This document shows positions 1-9,144 of a DNA stretch of 64,000 nt, piece after piece (positions within the stretch are counted from its first letter, which is position 1; every line of letters starts with the position of its first letter). The notes under the pieces were generated by a model that saw nothing but the letters and a program-made list of their open reading frames with translations, had not been told where the DNA came from and did no database searches. Location: positions 376,447 through 440,446 of the forward strand of contig NZ_JAUFPU010000018.1 of the NCBI RefSeq assembly GCF_030409555.1, written 5' to 3'. The DNA is from Chitinimonas viridis (GTDB lineage Bacteria; Pseudomonadota; Gammaproteobacteria; Burkholderiales; Chitinimonadaceae). The translations under genes were made by a program, and so were the position numbers.

Positions 1-13
1 CATTCTGTTACGA

Positions 14-45
14 CAATAAAAAACGGGGGCCGAAGCCCCCGTTTT
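14..45 (-). terminator. Rho-independent terminator of the 582-aa exported protein gene
   Basis: Read leftward, an 11-bp stem (20-30 with 35-45) closes on a TTCG tetraloop and is followed by a T-rich run. It lies 23 bases past the stop codon of the gene ending at 69. The C(UUCG)G loop and G/C stem make it a strong intrinsic terminator. Confidence 0.9.
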
Positions 46-68
46 CAGATCTCAACTAACGTCAAATA

Positions 69-1817
69 TTACTGACGGGTGTTGAAGTCGTGGGTGTGCA
101 GCTGGGTCACAGTGCCATTCGGTGCGAAGGAGAATTGCACGACATCCATCGTCGGGAATTCGCCGGTCACGCGCACGTAGTGGAAGTCTTGGTTGCCAGC
201 TTGAGCATCGAAGTTACAGGCCTCAACCACCTTGTTACCGGCCAGCACGGTCGACTGGTAAGCACCCAGCAGGTTCAGCAGGGTAGCAGTCTTCACGACG
301 CTGTCCACTTCAGGCGTACCACCGTCGAACTCGTAACCCTTGCCCTTGTTACGGAAGCACTGGACGGTCACGCGGCCAGCAGTGGCCGAAGTGTTCTGGA
401 TACGAACGAAGGTTTGGTAGCCAGCAGCAATAGTGTCGGTCTTGTAGACCAGCGGCACAGCCAGGGTGGTACCGTTGTTGATCAGCGGAGCCAGGGTCTT
501 GTCTTCAACATTGCGCTTGATGTAACGCGGGTTGAACCAGTTGACTTCGTACGAAGGCTTCCAGCCCAGATCCTTCACTTCTTCCACAGCGTCAGTACCG
601 TTGGAACGGACACAAACATTGTAGGTAGAAGTAGCCTGGGTGGTGTTGGAAGCAACCGAACCCGAGTTGATGGCGATGGTGATGGTACCAGCGGTATCAT
701 TCACCGCAGCCAGGTAACGCAGGCCAGCAGCCGAAGCGGTTGGGGCCGAGTCACCAGCTTCGCACTCGAGCGGGTCAGCCGACAGCCAGATACCCGCGCC
801 GGTAGCAACAGCACCCACGAAGGACTTCAGTTTGCCAGCCTCAGCACCACTCAAGGTCAGCTTGATGTCATCCGAACCGTTAAAGTCGTAAGCAGCGCCA
901 TCTTCCTTGTTCACGCCAGCCACCAGATTCAGCGTAACTTGGCCGATCACAGCAGTACGGTTCGCATCGGTGAACGATGCCGCGGTCTGGGTGAAGGACT
1001 TACGCTGATCACCAACCTGAATGTACAGCGGAGTGCTAGGAACGGCAAAGTTGTTAACACCGTTGGTGGTCGCATCGATCATGGCATTGCCAACAACCGT
1101 CGCAGTCAAGGCTTCCTTGGATTCCAACATAGGCACAGCAGTCGTAGTCTGAATACCATTCGCGGAAGCGGTGGTAGCACGGAACTCCTGACCCAACGAA
1201 ACCTTGGTACCGGGAGTTGCGAAGCCGGCAGTCTTCAACAGCTTAACCTTGATTGCACCAAACTTAAAGTCAGAACCCGCAACGCCATCCGTACCAGGGA
1301 TGTTAGCAACGGCTTGCAGTGTCAATTGGATAGTGACGGTGTTATCACCGATCTCACCGCCCGACAACTTGACAGGGTTCGTGTACCGAGCGCCGTTGTA
1401 GACGAAGAAAGCTTGACCAGCCACTGGCGTGGAAAGTACAAGAGCGTCGGTAGCAACACCGAAGGCATTGTTAGTCGAGCTAACTGCCGAGTTGGTACCA
1501 TTATTGGCGCCACCATTGGCCTCAGCAGCGTTAATGCGCACTGCTTCACCGAACACAGCACCCTTGTCCAGAGTGTACTTGACAGTAACCAGCTGAGCAG
1601 CAGCGACGGTAACCGGATCCAGATTCATGTTGACGTTGCTGAGCTGGATCAGGGTATCGTCGGAGCTGGTGCCGAACATGTGGGTAGCGACCTTGACGGT
1701 TGCGCCAGTGGTCGCAGTCAGGCTACCAGTCGAGCTGGTAACTGCGAAGGCAGAGGCAGCAACGCCAGCGAAGGCGAGAGCTACAGCAGCCTTAATCATT
1801 TGATTCTTTGTTTTCAC
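69..1817 (-). CDS. Exported protein of unknown family, possibly a surface-layer-like protein
   Basis: The 582-residue product starts with a signal peptide: basic MKTKNQMIK, a hydrophobic stretch, and an ASAFA cleavage site near residue 25. The start is GTG at 1817, with GGAAGGAAG about seven bases upstream. The mature protein is rich in Ala, Thr, Val, Asn and Gly, has few charges, looks all-beta, and has four cysteines in its second half that could form two disulfides. It has a near-consensus promoter and a very strong terminator, so it is probably abundant. It sits just downstream of gspD, so export by the type II system is possible. I do not recognise the family; an S-layer or outer surface role is inference only. 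A long reading frame on the other strand (90-1865) is taken as a shadow because it has no comparable start signals. Confidence 0.85.
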   Translation of the reverse strand: MKTKNQMIKAAVALAFAGVAASAFAVTSSTGSLTATTGATVKVATHMFGTSSDDTLIQLSNVNMNLDPVTVAAAQLVTVKYTLDKGAVFGEAVRINAAEANGGANNGTNSAVSSTNNAFGVATDALVLSTPVAGQAFFVYNGARYTNPVKLSGGEIGDNTVTIQLTLQAVANIPGTDGVAGSDFKFGAIKVKLLKTAGFATPGTKVSLGQEFRATTASANGIQTTTAVPMLESKEALTATVVGNAMIDATTNGVNNFAVPSTPLYIQVGDQRKSFTQTAASFTDANRTAVIGQVTLNLVAGVNKEDGAAYDFNGSDDIKLTLSGAEAGKLKSFVGAVATGAGIWLSADPLECEAGDSAPTASAAGLRYLAAVNDTAGTITIAINSGSVASNTTQATSTYNVCVRSNGTDAVEEVKDLGWKPSYEVNWFNPRYIKRNVEDKTLAPLINNGTTLAVPLVYKTDTIAAGYQTFVRIQNTSATAGRVTVQCFRNKGKGYEFDGGTPEVDSVVKTATLLNLLGAYQSTVLAGNKVVEACNFDAQAGNQDFHYVRVTGEFPTMDVVQFSFAPNGTVTQLHTHDFNTRQ

Positions 1818-2118
1818 AGTGATCTTCCTTCCAGATTGATCGGCGTGGGACTAATAACTAGGTAATGTCTTTCGAAAGACAGGCGCAGTATAGCAAAGGG
1901 GAGAAGGGTGTCAACGCCATAACTCCCAGCAGCGGCGCGGCTTTCGGGGCTTCTGTCTGGCAATATGACACATCAGCCAAAAAACCCGAAAAGCAGCAGC
2001 ATAATCATGGGCTTACATAGCTTTCCAAAGAAAACCCCCGCCACATTGCCGATAACCAATCCGCCACCCTTACCATCAATGGCTGCAACATTTACACCAC
2101 AGCCAATCTTAATATTCA
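1818..2118. other. Intergenic region between gspD end and the exported protein gene
   Basis: About 300 bases. The left part carries the promoter and leader of the exported protein gene. The rest (1915-2118) shows no coding region I trust and no clear terminator for gspD. Confidence 0.6.
1866..1914 (-). promoter_or_regulatory. Sigma-70 promoter with a 16-bp palindrome at the expected transcript start
   Basis: On the minus strand TTGACA (1909-1914) and TATACT (1887-1892) are separated by 16 bp, close to the sigma-70 consensus. Five bases downstream is a perfect 16-bp palindrome, TGTCTTTCGAAAGACA (1866-1881), which would lie at or just after +1. It could be an operator or a 5' stem-loop that stabilises the mRNA. 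Confidence 0.8.
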
Positions 2119-4509
2119 CTACTTGCCCTGCCCCTTGGCAGCCCGCAGTATTTCATCCAGCAAGGCCTTATCGGTCACTACCGTTTCTCTTGGCGCCCCA
2201 GCTTTAGGTGCGGCGGCAGGTGCGGCCGCCTTGGGCGCTACTGGTACAGGAGCAGCAGGAGCGGCTACAGGACGAGCCGCATCATTGACACCGGCTGCCT
2301 CTTGCATCGGCACAGGCGTTTCTGCTCTGGGCGTTTCAACAGCAGTCGTCTCATCTGCCTTGCTGCCATCACTCAAGCTGGTCGCTGGTACTGGCTCGGC
2401 GGGCTCAGCCACAACCGGGGTGGGAGCCGCGGGGATCATGGCCTGGGGAGCTTCCATAGCAGGCGGGGTTGCGGGCCGTTTGGGCATGACAGACAAGCCA
2501 TCGGATGTAGCGCGCCCCCAGCCATCCTTGGTTTGGGCCCTCAGCGCATCGCTGATCGCTTCGGTTTCGTAGTCGTCATTCAAGATATAGGGGGTGATCA
2601 GCACCAGCAACTCGGTACGGTCATCGTCCTTCTGGGTGCGGCCAAACAATTGGCCCACCAAGGGCAGATCTTTCAGGAAGGGGACACCCGCATTGTTGTC
2701 GGTGCCCCGCTGCTCAATCAGCCCCCCTATCAGCACGGTGGCGCCATCCCGTATCGATAGTTTGGTGTCCACTCGCTTGGTGCTGAAGGTCGGGCTGCTG
2801 CTCACACCGGTATCGGTCGCAGTCGGGCTGCTGACCTCCTGGCTGATTTCCAGCTCTACCCTGCCGCCAGCGTGAATCACGGGGCGTACCTTGAGCACGA
2901 CGCCAGAGGTACGGTACTGCACCGTCTGCAAGGGGCCGCCATTATTGGTATTGGTATTTGAATCACTCTGCTGGCTGGTAATAATGGGCACTTCCTGGCC
3001 CACTTGGATAGTTGCTGATTCGCCGTTGCGCGCCATGATACGCGGGGTAAATAACAAGGTCGCCCGATTGGCACTGGCCAAGGCACTGAGATTCCCTTTC
3101 AGCCTCGCCAGATCCGTAACAAAGTTAGCTGTTACGCCCGAGGACTTTGCGGTGGCGTTGATTAGGGCGGTTCCGGAAATGCCTGCCGCAGCACCTGCTG
3201 CAGGGCGCGACCACTCCCACTCCACTCCCAGGCTGAACTTATCCGCCAGCTTCACTTCTGCCACAGTCACCTCGATCAGTGCCGTTTTCACGGGCCTGTC
3301 CAGGTCTTTAAGCAGATTCAACCACTGCGTGTATTCTTCAGCGCTGCCCTGCAGTATCAAGCTGTTGGTAGGTGCGCTCACCACCACGCGCGCACCGGCA
3401 GTCTTGCCACCGGCCGCAGCTGCACCGCCGGCGATGATGGACTGTAGAGTCTGCGCAATCGCCTGTGCATCGGCATGCTTGACGTTGTAAATAAAGTAGC
3501 CCGCGCCGCTGCGACTATTCTGAGATGAATCCAGATAGGCAGCCCATTTGGCGACATGCTCCAAGGTCTTGGCATCGCTACCAAATACCAGCAGCGACCC
3601 AATGCCATTGATGGGCAGGATGGAAATCGGTGTTGAGGTCGACACCCCGATACCCACGCCGTAGCCCTCGTTCTGCAGCACCTCGGACAAGCGCTTGGCA
3701 AAATCGTCCACAGCCCAGAACTCGGGCGATATCTTGATGCTGTTGCGCCCCTTCATGGTGGGCTGATCCAGGATACGTATCACCTCCAGCGCAGCGGACA
3801 CATCCTCGGACTGGCCGCTCAGCATGATGGCATTGCGCGGTGCATCCTCGTTGATCTGCAGGCGGCTGCCATATAGCGTGCGCAGCCAGGACATGATCTC
3901 GCCGCCTCGCACCGTGGACATTTCCACCCAATAAAACACGGGCCGCAGGGGCAGCGGCGTATCAGGCAATGCACGGCCACGGCGTATTTGCGGCAGATAG
4001 GCATTCTGGTTGCTATCGGGTGCGATTCGCAGGAAGCCACCACCCATGTCGTTCACGGCCACGCCATAGCCCTTGAGCACCAGGCGCGCCGTGTCTGCGA
4101 CTTCCGATGGGGTCTGCGGCTTGGAGGTGCGCAAGGTCACCAGATCCTGGCGCGATGCAATTTGGGGGTCCATGCTGAAATTGGATTTCAGGATGGACCC
4201 ATACACCGCCTGAACAAACGTAGGCAGCGGCATCTGATCGAAGGTCAGGCTGATGTCGGCCTTCTCGTCCACCTTGGGCTTGGCCGGACCACCTTTTTGA
4301 TTGCTTGTCGGGCTATCAGGCAAGGCCTTGGGGGTATCGCGTGCGATCGTCGGCTTTTTAGCCGCAGCGGCCAGTGATGCAGCGCTGGCCTCGCTGCCGT
4401 CTCGCACAATGACTGCCGAAGCAGGCACCATGGGGGGAGGCGTAGCACAACCTGCAAGCAAGGTAGCAATGACCGCGTAAGACAGGCTCGGTTTCAATAC
4501 AGCACTCAT
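2119..4509 (-). CDS. gspD: Type II secretion outer-membrane secretin GspD
   Basis: The 796-residue protein forms the outer-membrane channel through which folded exoproteins leave. It has a lipoprotein signal peptide ending in LLAGC (Cys21), periplasmic N0-N3 repeats (about 87-405) and a C-terminal secretin domain (about 408-643) with the family signature VPFLKDLPLVGQLFG and ending in LLVLITPYIL. After it comes an unusual Pro/Ala/Glu-rich tail (about 676-775) and a short charged end. The lipobox suggests the secretin may reach the outer membrane through its own lipidation. It is the last gene of the gsp operon; its ATG overlaps the stop of the GspC-like gene by 4 bp. Confidence 0.95.
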   Translation of the reverse strand: MSAVLKPSLSYAVIATLLAGCATPPPMVPASAVIVRDGSEASAASLAAAAKKPTIARDTPKALPDSPTSNQKGGPAKPKVDEKADISLTFDQMPLPTFVQAVYGSILKSNFSMDPQIASRQDLVTLRTSKPQTPSEVADTARLVLKGYGVAVNDMGGGFLRIAPDSNQNAYLPQIRRGRALPDTPLPLRPVFYWVEMSTVRGGEIMSWLRTLYGSRLQINEDAPRNAIMLSGQSEDVSAALEVIRILDQPTMKGRNSIKISPEFWAVDDFAKRLSEVLQNEGYGVGIGVSTSTPISILPINGIGSLLVFGSDAKTLEHVAKWAAYLDSSQNSRSGAGYFIYNVKHADAQAIAQTLQSIIAGGAAAAGGKTAGARVVVSAPTNSLILQGSAEEYTQWLNLLKDLDRPVKTALIEVTVAEVKLADKFSLGVEWEWSRPAAGAAAGISGTALINATAKSSGVTANFVTDLARLKGNLSALASANRATLLFTPRIMARNGESATIQVGQEVPIITSQQSDSNTNTNNGGPLQTVQYRTSGVVLKVRPVIHAGGRVELEISQEVSSPTATDTGVSSSPTFSTKRVDTKLSIRDGATVLIGGLIEQRGTDNNAGVPFLKDLPLVGQLFGRTQKDDDRTELLVLITPYILNDDYETEAISDALRAQTKDGWGRATSDGLSVMPKRPATPPAMEAPQAMIPAAPTPVVAEPAEPVPATSLSDGSKADETTAVETPRAETPVPMQEAAGVNDAARPVAAPAAPVPVAPKAAAPAAAPKAGAPRETVVTDKALLDEILRAAKGQGK

Positions 4510-4934
4510 TCTCTAAAAATCCTCAAAGCGCGGGCATGACGCCCAACCTGGACGCCAATCCGATCCGACTCGATCGCAATGATTTGGTGCCCACCGGGCA
4601 ACACATCCCCAACACGAAGCGTTTCCACCTGCCTGCCATCTATGCGTAGGTACAGCACCCACTCACCCGACACATTCGACACCCCCACGATCCGCCAGTT
4701 TGGGGGCGTCAGTGGCGCAGCCTCCACAGCAGCCTCTCCCTCACCAAGCAGACGGCTATCCTTCAGGCTCTTGGCCTGTGCCTCCACATCAGGTAGCGCG
4801 GGGATAGCCGGGAGTGGAGGCGGCGCCTGCGTGTGCAAGGCAGGCGGAGGCGGTAACTTGACAGGCTGCTTCCAAACCCAGGCAGTCCAGCCGACGAGTA
4901 GCGCGATCGTCAACAACGCGATGCGATACTTCAT
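4506..4934 (-). CDS. gspC: GspC-like inner-membrane protein with HR domain, no PDZ
   Basis: A 142-residue bitopic protein: a short cytoplasmic start, one transmembrane helix (about 5-20), a proline-rich periplasmic linker (about 24-50) and a small beta domain (about 75-142) containing WRIVGVSNVSGEWVLYLRIDG. This resembles the HR domain of GspC and the related PilP domain, which binds the N0 domain of the secretin. Canonical GspC is about twice as long and has a PDZ or coiled-coil end, absent here. Its place directly before gspD supports a secretin-docking role. MshK-like or PilP-like would be alternative names. Moderate confidence in the symbol, high in the system. Confidence 0.7.
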   Translation of the reverse strand: MKYRIALLTIALLVGWTAWVWKQPVKLPPPPALHTQAPPPLPAIPALPDVEAQAKSLKDSRLLGEGEAAVEAAPLTPPNWRIVGVSNVSGEWVLYLRIDGRQVETLRVGDVLPGGHQIIAIESDRIGVQVGRHARALRIFRE

Positions 4935-5525
4935 TTAGGTATTCTTCCCATTTTCTTGAACGGCAGGTGCTTTGCGCACCAAGGTATTCACTACCAGCGT
5001 GACCTTGCTATTGCTGCGTTGAATGGTGAGCCCATCAATTACCAGCATGGGCTTACCCATGGAGAGGCGAGCCAGCGCCTGCTGCAGGGTGTCCACAGTG
5101 AACTTGAACTCCACCTTGGCGCCCACCCGCCAATAGCCTGGCACTTCGTTGTCCCGGCTCTGGTCCTCTGCCATGACGATGTTCAGCCCTGAGACCCCGG
5201 CAGCCAACATCTGCTTCTCAAGCCAGTCCTGCATATGTGCCTCTGCCAGGGCATAGGATGCGTCCTGCCAGGTACGCGCCTCGACCTCCAGATTGAGCGC
5301 ATTCAAGGCACGCTCCTGGTTCACCCAGGGGGCAACCTCTGCGCCTGCAGACAGGCTCTTGACCTTGAGCATGGTTTTTTTGTAGTCGACCAGCGCGGCC
5401 CGCTCTTGGTCGAGCAGATCCAGCACCTGCGACAGTGCCAGTATGCCTATGATCAGCGCCAGGGCCATGCGATCGCGCCGGTTTTCACGTAAACGGCGGA
5501 GCAAGAGATCAAGATTCAAGCTCAT
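4935..5525 (-). CDS. gspM: Type II secretion inner-membrane platform protein GspM-like
   Basis: A 196-residue protein with a basic cytoplasmic N-terminus, one transmembrane helix (about 20-38), a periplasmic helical segment and a ferredoxin-like C-terminal domain. This is the plan of GspM/PilO, which pairs with GspL in the assembly platform. Sequence similarity to classical GspM is weak by eye, so the call rests on size, topology and position between gspL and gspC. Its stop abuts the gspC start and its start overlaps gspL by 17 bp, so the genes are probably translationally coupled. Confidence 0.75.
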   Translation of the reverse strand: MSLNLDLLLRRLRENRRDRMALALIIGILALSQVLDLLDQERAALVDYKKTMLKVKSLSAGAEVAPWVNQERALNALNLEVEARTWQDASYALAEAHMQDWLEKQMLAAGVSGLNIVMAEDQSRDNEVPGYWRVGAKVEFKFTVDTLQQALARLSMGKPMLVIDGLTIQRSNSKVTLVVNTLVRKAPAVQENGKNT

Positions 5526-6612
5526 CCTCCTTCACAACCGCACCTTTCACATCCAGCGACAATGTCAATCCTCTGGCATTGGCATCAGCCACACTGCGAA
5601 TATTTTCGAACAAACCCAGGTTTTCTATGCGCTGCAACACGTCTTCCGTAGGGAATCGCGTCTCCTTGCTGGACAACACCATGCGCAACTTGCCTGCCTG
5701 ATAATCCCAGTCGATCAAGGTGACACTATCGGTCGGCAAAGCCTTGCCCAGCGCATTCATCAGCGCAAGATTGGAGGGCTTGGACCACTCTCGGGCCACG
5801 CGTTCCATATCGGCATGCATTACCCGCATCGCCTCCAGGTCAACGCTTTTGCTACCGGACTTCTGGCTCTGGGCGATGCGCTGCTTCAATATCTTGGTCT
5901 GCGCTTCAATGCCAGAGATGCGCGCCTGGTACCAAACGGCTGCACCAAGCAGCAAGAGGGCGGAGCCTGCGTAAGCAACGGTTTCCAGCAGATCGTAGGT
6001 ACCCAGCAAAGGATCAATCGCCGAGGGCTCGCCCCAGACTGCACTGTCCAGCGTTGTCTTGATCAGCGCAGGCAGCGCGGCAACGGGTGCTGCGCCGTTG
6101 TCGCGCAGGAACAGATTCCAGGCCGACAAGGCCGGCGACTCCGGCCACCAGCGAGAGGACAGCAGGGCGCCGTTCACCCAAAACTGCCCCTCCACCCCTT
6201 CCTGGCGCTGTAGCAGGACGGCGCCATCGGCAGGCACCGCCCCGAACAAGGACTCCGGATAGACGATGGCATTGCGCAGTAAGGGCCGCTCTGCACAAAG
6301 CCCATCCATCCAAGCCGCGTCCCAGTACCAGACCAAGGCGCGATCCCCTTGCCAGACTATGGCAAAACCCGCCTGGGCATAAGGATTGAACTGATCCAGC
6401 CGCAACTTCAAAGCTGCAGAACGGCGACGGCGGGGGATATCTTTCAGGTCAAAACAGTGGAAACGACAGGCTGCACGAGAAACCACCGCAGCAGGCTTGG
6501 CCCATCTAAAACCCGCTCGGACGACCTCACAACCCGCTCTCTGACAGCGGATTAACGGGGACGAGCGCCGCTGCAGCGGGCCTCGGCGGAAGCGGAGGAA
6601 ACTTGGTTTCAT
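5509..6612 (-). CDS. gspL: Type II secretion platform protein GspL-like
   Basis: The 367-residue protein has a cytoplasmic domain (about 65-205), one transmembrane helix (about 210-228) and a periplasmic part with a coiled coil and ferredoxin-like fold (about 290-365), similar to GspL/PilN. GspL recruits the ATPase GspE to the membrane. The cytoplasmic domain seems shorter than in classical GspL. The ATG at 6612 makes an 86-bp overlap with gspK, which is long, and its ribosome binding site is poor. The next in-frame Met is about residue 102, too far in, so a shorter non-ATG start is possible. Placement between gspK and gspM supports the assignment. Confidence 0.75.
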   Translation of the reverse strand: MKPSFLRFRRGPLQRRSSPLIRCQRAGCEVVRAGFRWAKPAAVVSRAACRFHCFDLKDIPRRRRSAALKLRLDQFNPYAQAGFAIVWQGDRALVWYWDAAWMDGLCAERPLLRNAIVYPESLFGAVPADGAVLLQRQEGVEGQFWVNGALLSSRWWPESPALSAWNLFLRDNGAAPVAALPALIKTTLDSAVWGEPSAIDPLLGTYDLLETVAYAGSALLLLGAAVWYQARISGIEAQTKILKQRIAQSQKSGSKSVDLEAMRVMHADMERVAREWSKPSNLALMNALGKALPTDSVTLIDWDYQAGKLRMVLSSKETRFPTEDVLQRIENLGLFENIRSVADANARGLTLSLDVKGAVVKEDELES

Positions 6613-7549
6613 TTATCAACACATGTCCAGGTGGAAGCGGCAAGCGCATGTAGTTTCGCAACTGCCACGGCATCAACCGCCCGTTCGGCGTCAACCTTAC
6701 ATTGTACCTTACAATCCAGGATGCACCGGGCACATGCAGATTGACGGCGACTTCATCGGCGGGAAGGTAGATCAGTTTGAACAGCAGCTGTTCCTCTGGG
6801 ACACCGGTGATTGCGGAAAAATCCGCGCCGTGGGCAATCGGCTGCATTTCGCGCCGGGTAATCACCGCCTTCGCCGCCTCCTCGGTCACACCCGGCAAGG
6901 TGGCCAGCACTTCCCAAGGTGCCGTATTGGGATTGAGCGCTACCTGGTCGCTGGTGGACAAAAGCTCAATAAAGCGTCCATCCTCCCACAGCGCCGTATA
7001 GGCAGACCAGCCCAGCACACTCTTGAGCTCATAAGGATTGCGCAGCTCCCGGTTAGGCGGCCCAGGCAGGCCAGCCGCCTTGTATTCCGGCAGCTCTGCC
7101 CCATTCAGATGCCGGTATTCGTCCGCATCCTTATAGTCAGCCAGCCTATCCAGCAGAATATTCCTGTCGCGTGAGGGCACCCCGAATACACCCAACAAAC
7201 GCGAAAACTGCTCTCGCTCCAACCGATTGAGGCGCAGCAAGCCACGCTCATCCTGCAAGGCAATCTGTACCCCACTACCCTGGTAATAGCGGGAGTCCAT
7301 GGCCATCAGATCCGCGCCCTCACCCAGACCATGCCCTGTGATGCGCGCCACACCCAGCCGGAACATGATGTCCGCCTCGGCATCCATCAGCACAATGCGT
7401 TCGCGATTGTTCTGCTCGGCCGCCTCCAACAACAGCCTGGCCTCATCGACACTGCGGGCAAAGTAAGCAGCGGCGATCATAAAAGCCGCCATCATCCACA
7501 GGGTCAGCACCAGAATGTAGCCGCGCTGGCGACGCTGCCGGTATCGCAT
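6527..7549 (-). CDS. gspK: Type II secretion minor pseudopilin GspK
   Basis: The 340-residue protein has a type III prepilin leader MRYRQRRQRG followed by YILVLTLWMM. The +1 residue is Tyr rather than Phe, and there is no Glu at +5, which is usual for GspK. The large alpha domain (about 100-230) includes LNPNTAPWEVLATLPGV, a helix-hairpin-helix-like motif typical of the family. GspK caps the pseudopilus tip with GspI and GspJ. The ATG overlaps the gspJ stop by one base. Confidence 0.92.
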   Translation of the reverse strand: MRYRQRRQRGYILVLTLWMMAAFMIAAAYFARSVDEARLLLEAAEQNNRERIVLMDAEADIMFRLGVARITGHGLGEGADLMAMDSRYYQGSGVQIALQDERGLLRLNRLEREQFSRLLGVFGVPSRDRNILLDRLADYKDADEYRHLNGAELPEYKAAGLPGPPNRELRNPYELKSVLGWSAYTALWEDGRFIELLSTSDQVALNPNTAPWEVLATLPGVTEEAAKAVITRREMQPIAHGADFSAITGVPEEQLLFKLIYLPADEVAVNLHVPGASWIVRYNVRLTPNGRLMPWQLRNYMRLPLPPGHVLINETKFPPLPPRPAAAALVPVNPLSESGL

Positions 7550-8211
7550 TAGATACCTCCAAAGGGTAGCGTAGGCTTTTGCTCATCCTGCAAATCGCCT
7601 CGGGGCACGGCAACCCAGCTGATGGCATCCTCGCCAACCGACTGTATGGTGATGGCGCTTGGCAGCTGCGCCGGCTTCAATGCACTCACAGGCGGCCAAC
7701 TGTCATATTCCGAACCATCCACATCCTGATAGCGAAATGTCGCCTTCAACGCAGGCCAGCGATACACCTCGAAATCCGCTTGGGTCTCCTCCGCCCTGTA
7801 CACCAGCGTCATCTCCCCGCCATCGGGCCGCAAGACCAGTGAGAAGGCCTGGGGCGCACCATAGCGTGGCGACAATGGCATGGTGGTCAGGCCAGACAAG
7901 CGCATGGCACCGCCAGTAAACTTGTCTTTGCCGTCGTTGTAATCCGGCACCAGGCCGCCAACCAATTGGCGATACCACTCTGCCCGCACGCCACCCCGCC
8001 CCATCTCTGCCAACTGGGCATCGAAACCCTGCTGTGCTCGGTTGATCATGGCCATGGATTGAAACAGCAAGCCGGTCACCAGCGAGGTGATCACCATCAC
8101 CACCAGTATCTCGACCAGGGTAAAGCCTCGCTGGCGCAGCGAGCCAACCACGATGGGCGGATGCGGAGAGGCTGGGCGTACCGGTGCCAGCGCAAGGTGA
8201 AGATCAGCCAT
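7549..8211 (-). CDS. gspJ: Type II secretion minor pseudopilin GspJ
   Basis: About 220 residues with a prepilin cleavage site RQRG/FTLVEILVVMVITSL, including the conserved Glu at +5. I chose ATG at 8211 because it overlaps the end of gspI by 8 bp and has GGAGG just upstream, although the spacing is short; the leader would be 29 residues. A longer frame starting at 8385 would overlap most of gspI and is less likely. GspJ joins GspI and GspK in the pseudopilus tip complex. Confidence 0.9.
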   Translation of the reverse strand: MADLHLALAPVRPASPHPPIVVGSLRQRGFTLVEILVVMVITSLVTGLLFQSMAMINRAQQGFDAQLAEMGRGGVRAEWYRQLVGGLVPDYNDGKDKFTGGAMRLSGLTTMPLSPRYGAPQAFSLVLRPDGGEMTLVYRAEETQADFEVYRWPALKATFRYQDVDGSEYDSWPPVSALKPAQLPSAITIQSVGEDAISWVAVPRGDLQDEQKPTLPFGGI

Positions 8212-8644
8212 TGCCTCCGAATGCCTCCGTGTAGTCCTTGGTCCGCTTGTAACCCACCTGGTTGACCGTAAAGGTGAACCAGGGCTGCCTGGCATCCCGA
8301 TACACCGTGACGTCCACCTTGTGCACGGAAATCGCGAACGAACTGGAGCCTCGCGGATAGGAACTGCCGTCCAGCGGCCCGGCAATCGGCTTGGATTCCC
8401 ACTCCAGCCTGAACGCCCTCAAGGGAGCCTTGCCAAAGGGGCGAATTGCCGGATTGATGGAGCGGGTGAACTCGATAGCATCCGCCATGGCGACCTGCTT
8501 GCGATACTGTTCCTTGAGGCGAAACTGGGCATCAAAGCTACTGTTGATCCAGGCGATGGCCAGCATCCCCACAGTAGAGACAATCACCAGCGCGACGATG
8601 GCCTCCAGCAGGGAGAAGCCCTGCTGCCTGACCAGGCGACTCAT
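8204..8644 (-). CDS. gspI: Type II secretion minor pseudopilin GspI
   Basis: About 146 residues. A nine-residue leader MSRLVRQQG precedes FSLLEAIVALVIVSTVGM, a typical pseudopilin N-terminus with Glu at +5. The start at 8644 gives the common ATGA overlap with the gspH stop, preferred over an upstream in-frame start. GspI nucleates the pseudopilus tip in studied systems. Confidence 0.9.
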   Translation of the reverse strand: MSRLVRQQGFSLLEAIVALVIVSTVGMLAIAWINSSFDAQFRLKEQYRKQVAMADAIEFTRSINPAIRPFGKAPLRAFRLEWESKPIAGPLDGSSYPRGSSSFAISVHKVDVTVYRDARQPWFTFTVNQVGYKRTKDYTEAFGGNG

Positions 8645-9144
8645 TCCACCACCTCGGCGCGGCAATCGGGCGCCTTCAGTCGTATCTGCGAAACCGTACC
8701 GTCTGGTGCCGTCAGTTGCAGGCTACCGCCACCACAAAGACCATTGAACTCCATGATCACCGGGGTAAGGATCGTCAGCTGCCAATCCGGCGGCAAAGCC
8801 AGCACTGGTGCGCCATCCTTGTAGAGCATGTCAGCCGATTCCGGCGTTGCCAGCTTGATGCCTGCACCGGCCCGATAAACACGCTCAGACAGCGAGTCCA
8901 GGCTATGCAGCACCCTGGCCCGATCAAAGCGAAAAGCCAACCCTTCGGAATAGCGCTTGATATTGGGGAACACCATGCCGCTGAGCAAGCCCACCACGCA
9001 CAGCACCACCAGCAGCTCCACCAGGGTAAAGCCCAGCCCAGCCCGCAGAATAGGCCGCGCCTGCACCCGGCCAACATCACCAGCAGAAATCCGGCTCAGG
9101 CAATGGCCCACTCGCGCCACCCGCTTATGCACGCCGCCGATCAA
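8641..9144 (-). CDS. gspH: Type II secretion minor pseudopilin GspH
   Basis: The pseudopilin core GLGFTLVELLVVLCVVGLL is preceded by a long leader of about 38 residues if translation starts at TTG 9144, next to the gspG stop. A shorter start at GTG 9066 would give a 12-residue leader; neither has a strong ribosome binding site. The C-terminal part fits GspH (beta-rich, about 60-160). GspH links the tip complex to the main pseudopilus. Confidence 0.85.
   Translation of the reverse strand: MIGGVHKRVARVGHCLSRISAGDVGRVQARPILRAGLGFTLVELLVVLCVVGLLSGMVFPNIKRYSEGLAFRFDRARVLHSLDSLSERVYRAGAGIKLATPESADMLYKDGAPVLALPPDWQLTILTPVIMEFNGLCGGGSLQLTAPDGTVSQIRLKAPDCRAEVVE

Noticed and set aside
90-1865. Long open frame on the plus strand opposite the exported protein gene
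   Set aside because: The minus-strand gene has promoter, ribosome binding site, signal peptide and terminator; the plus frame is a composition shadow.
1965-2207. 80-codon plus-strand frame overlapping the gspD end
   Set aside because: Pro/Thr-rich, no ribosome binding site, overlaps a certain gene.
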